Positions 62,941 to 64,000 of a stretch of DNA of 64,000 nt are shown here, one piece after another. Source of the stretch: JAJCYK01 sp965224285 (GTDB lineage Bacteria; Bacteroidota; Bacteroidia; Cytophagales; Cyclobacteriaceae); assembly GCA_965224285.1 (NCBI GenBank), contig OZ245043.1:5022001-5086000 (forward strand), given 5' to 3'. The notes under the pieces are model-generated. The model did not search any database, was not told the origin of the DNA, and was given only the letters and a program-made list of their open reading frames with translations. The number at the start of each line of letters is the position of its first letter. The stretch's first letter is position 1. The position numbers and the translations under genes were made by a program.

Positions 62941-63732
62941 ATGAGTTTACTAGCCAACAACCTGAAAGCCTTAAGAAAAAAAATGGGACTTACCCAGGGG
63001 GCTCTAGCGGAACGCATGGGGATTAAGCGCTCGTTGATCGGTTCCTATGAGGAGGGCAGAGCGGAGCCTAGATTAAATAACCTGATTAAAATGGCGGAAG
63101 TATTTGACACTCCCATTGATCATCTGGTATTAGTGGATATGTCGGTGCCGGATATGGGTAAAGCCAGCAGCCTCATTAAACGCGCCAGCGGTGCTGGATT
63201 GAGAGTGCTATCAATAGCAGTAGCAGAAAGCGGTGAGGATTTGGTGCCCCTGGTCCCACAGAAGGCTGCTGCAGGTTATCTACAGGGCTATGCGGATGGT
63301 GAATATTTGCAGGAATTGCCTCAGTTTAAGCTGCCTAACTTGCCGAAAAATGCATCTTATCGGGCATTCGAAGTAATGGGCGACTCCATGCTGCCCATCT
63401 TATCCGGCACTATCGTAATTGGTAGGTACTTAGAAGATTGGCATGATATTAAAAGTGGGGATACCTACATTCTGCTTACCAGGGAAGAAGGGATTGTTTA
63501 TAAAAGGGTTTTCAACTATATCGAAGAAAGCCAAAAGCTATTTTTAGTTTCCGACAATCGTAACTACGCACCCTATGAAATTTCTATTGAGGACGTTTTG
63601 GAAGTATGGGCGGCTAAAGCTTTTATAAGCGTTAGTTTCCCTGATCCAGGTAAGGATCCGCAGTGGTCCTTGGAAAAACTAACCAGTATGGTATTGGAAT
63701 TACAACAAGAGGTAACCAAGCTTAAAAGCTAG
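62941..63732 (+). CDS. XRE-S24 autocleaving repressor (LexA/CI-like)
   Basis: A 263-residue regulator. The N-terminal XRE helix-turn-helix (about 1-65) shows LRKKMGLTQGALAERMGIKR, then SLIGSYEEGRAEPRL. The S24 peptidase domain (about 103-230) has Ser149 in MGDSMLPI and the general-base Lys188 in GIVYKRV; the likely cleavage bond is Ala111-Gly112. A damage signal would trigger self-cleavage and lift repression. It should control the divergent polymerase gene and its own operon through the inverted repeat at 62575. A coiled-coil tail follows. Confidence 0.92.
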   Translation: MSLLANNLKALRKKMGLTQGALAERMGIKRSLIGSYEEGRAEPRLNNLIKMAEVFDTPIDHLVLVDMSVPDMGKASSLIKRASGAGLRVLSIAVAESGEDLVPLVPQKAAAGYLQGYADGEYLQELPQFKLPNLPKNASYRAFEVMGDSMLPILSGTIVIGRYLEDWHDIKSGDTYILLTREEGIVYKRVFNYIEESQKLFLVSDNRNYAPYEISIEDVLEVWAAKAFISVSFPDPGKDPQWSLEKLTSMVLELQQEVTKLKS

Positions 63733-64000
63733 GTATTTGCCCATTTGTTGCCAAATCTTTTAATTGCTGGTTGGCATAAACCGCAATTTCAATTCTTCGA
63801 TTTAAATATTTACCCCATTCATACGAATTCTCCGCGATTGGTTGATCCTCTCCATAGGCTTTAATTGTAAGTCTGTCCATAGGAAAATCTAAAGACTCCA
63901 GTAGTGCTTCTATACTATCTGCTCGTCGTTCTGAGAGGAACTGATTATAATAGCGGGTGCCGTCGCCATCGGTATGCACTTCTACCAAATAATTTAAGTA
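63722..64000 (-). CDS. OmpA-family outer-membrane protein, C-terminal part (partial)
   Basis: The gene continues beyond the right edge. The visible 92 codons hold the OmpA peptidoglycan-binding end: VEVHTDGDGTRYYNQFLSER (TDG as the family's TDxxG), RADSIEALLES and the final NRRIEIAVYAN. It should anchor the outer membrane to the cell wall. It overlaps the end of the S24 gene by 11 bases on the opposite strand. Confidence 0.88.
   Translation of the reverse strand, partial: YLNYLVEVHTDGDGTRYYNQFLSERRADSIEALLESLDFPMDRLTIKAYGEDQPIAENSYEWGKYLNRRIEIAVYANQQLKDLATNGQIPSF

Noticed and set aside
1..64000. tRNA, rRNA or other standard RNA genes
   Set aside because: I saw no cloverleaf with conserved T-loop bases or rRNA motifs in the intergenic spaces; a covariance search would be needed to be sure.

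Overview
The window looks like a chromosomal segment of a Bacteroidota bacterium, probably of the Cytophagales/Fulvivirga-Roseivirga kind. Supporting signs are a DUF4249 lipoprotein, promoters of the Bacteroidota TAnnTTTG type, few Shine-Dalgarno sequences, many secreted proteins and lipoproteins, and a LexA-like S24 regulator next to a second DnaE-type polymerase. This placement is inferred from gene content, not from a marker gene.

Region 1 (about 91-13892) is the most striking part: an integron-like array. It starts with a 289-residue tyrosine recombinase (91-960) that has all catalytic residues but lacks the extra segment that defines integron integrases (IntI). A candidate attI site (1002-1038) lies 41 bases after its stop. 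Seventeen attC-like sites follow, all in the same orientation, and they delimit about 18 small cassettes. Each site has a GTTRRRY-like right box and an RYYYAAC-like left box. In about half the cassettes the first 8-10 bases are the exact reverse complement of the left box at the end of the same cassette, as expected for units that excise as circles. Cargo includes four or five toxin-antitoxin-like modules (three of the recognisable toxins are broken), exported hydrolases and lipoproteins (beta-lactamase-like, esterase, aspartic protease/PDZ, alpha/beta hydrolase), small proteins of unknown function, and an ORF-less 322-bp cassette present as two identical tandem copies plus a diverged third copy. 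The third copy keeps a hairpin by compensatory change, which suggests a structured RNA.

Region 2 (about 13.9-33.8 kb) is mostly + strand single genes and short operons: a methyltransferase, a frameshifted beta-lactamase-like gene, an M1-like metallopeptidase, an amidohydrolase, a PQQ-dependent dehydrogenase with cytochrome c domain, a two-part beta-propeller protein, an MBOAT/SGNH pair for polymer O-acylation, and several small stress or detoxification folds (VOC, NTF2-like, GNAT, SRPBCC, TfoX-like, ankyrin). Decayed remnants occupy some gaps.

Region 3 (about 33.9-49.2 kb) holds two more imidazolonepropionase-like amidohydrolases, an S9 peptidase, a class III nucleotide cyclase with a sensor domain, a sodium:solute symporter, an arginase-family protein, an orphan DUF4249 lipoprotein and a DUF418 membrane protein.

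Region 4 (about 49.3-59.4 kb) is mostly minus strand: catalase-peroxidase KatG; a pirin/TetR/carboxymuconolactone-decarboxylase-like cluster with a repeated 21-bp operator candidate; a bestrophin-like channel; a three-gene secreted/lipoprotein operon; and two proteins of uncertain function, followed by the tail of a dead thiamine-pyrophosphate enzyme gene.

Region 5 (59.5-64.0 kb) is a divergent SOS-like unit: an error-prone DnaE-type polymerase on the minus strand faces a small unknown gene and an XRE-S24 autocleaving regulator, with a perfect 8-bp inverted repeat between them. A partial OmpA-like gene runs off the right edge.

All identifications are by reading motifs and remembered family features; no database search was run.
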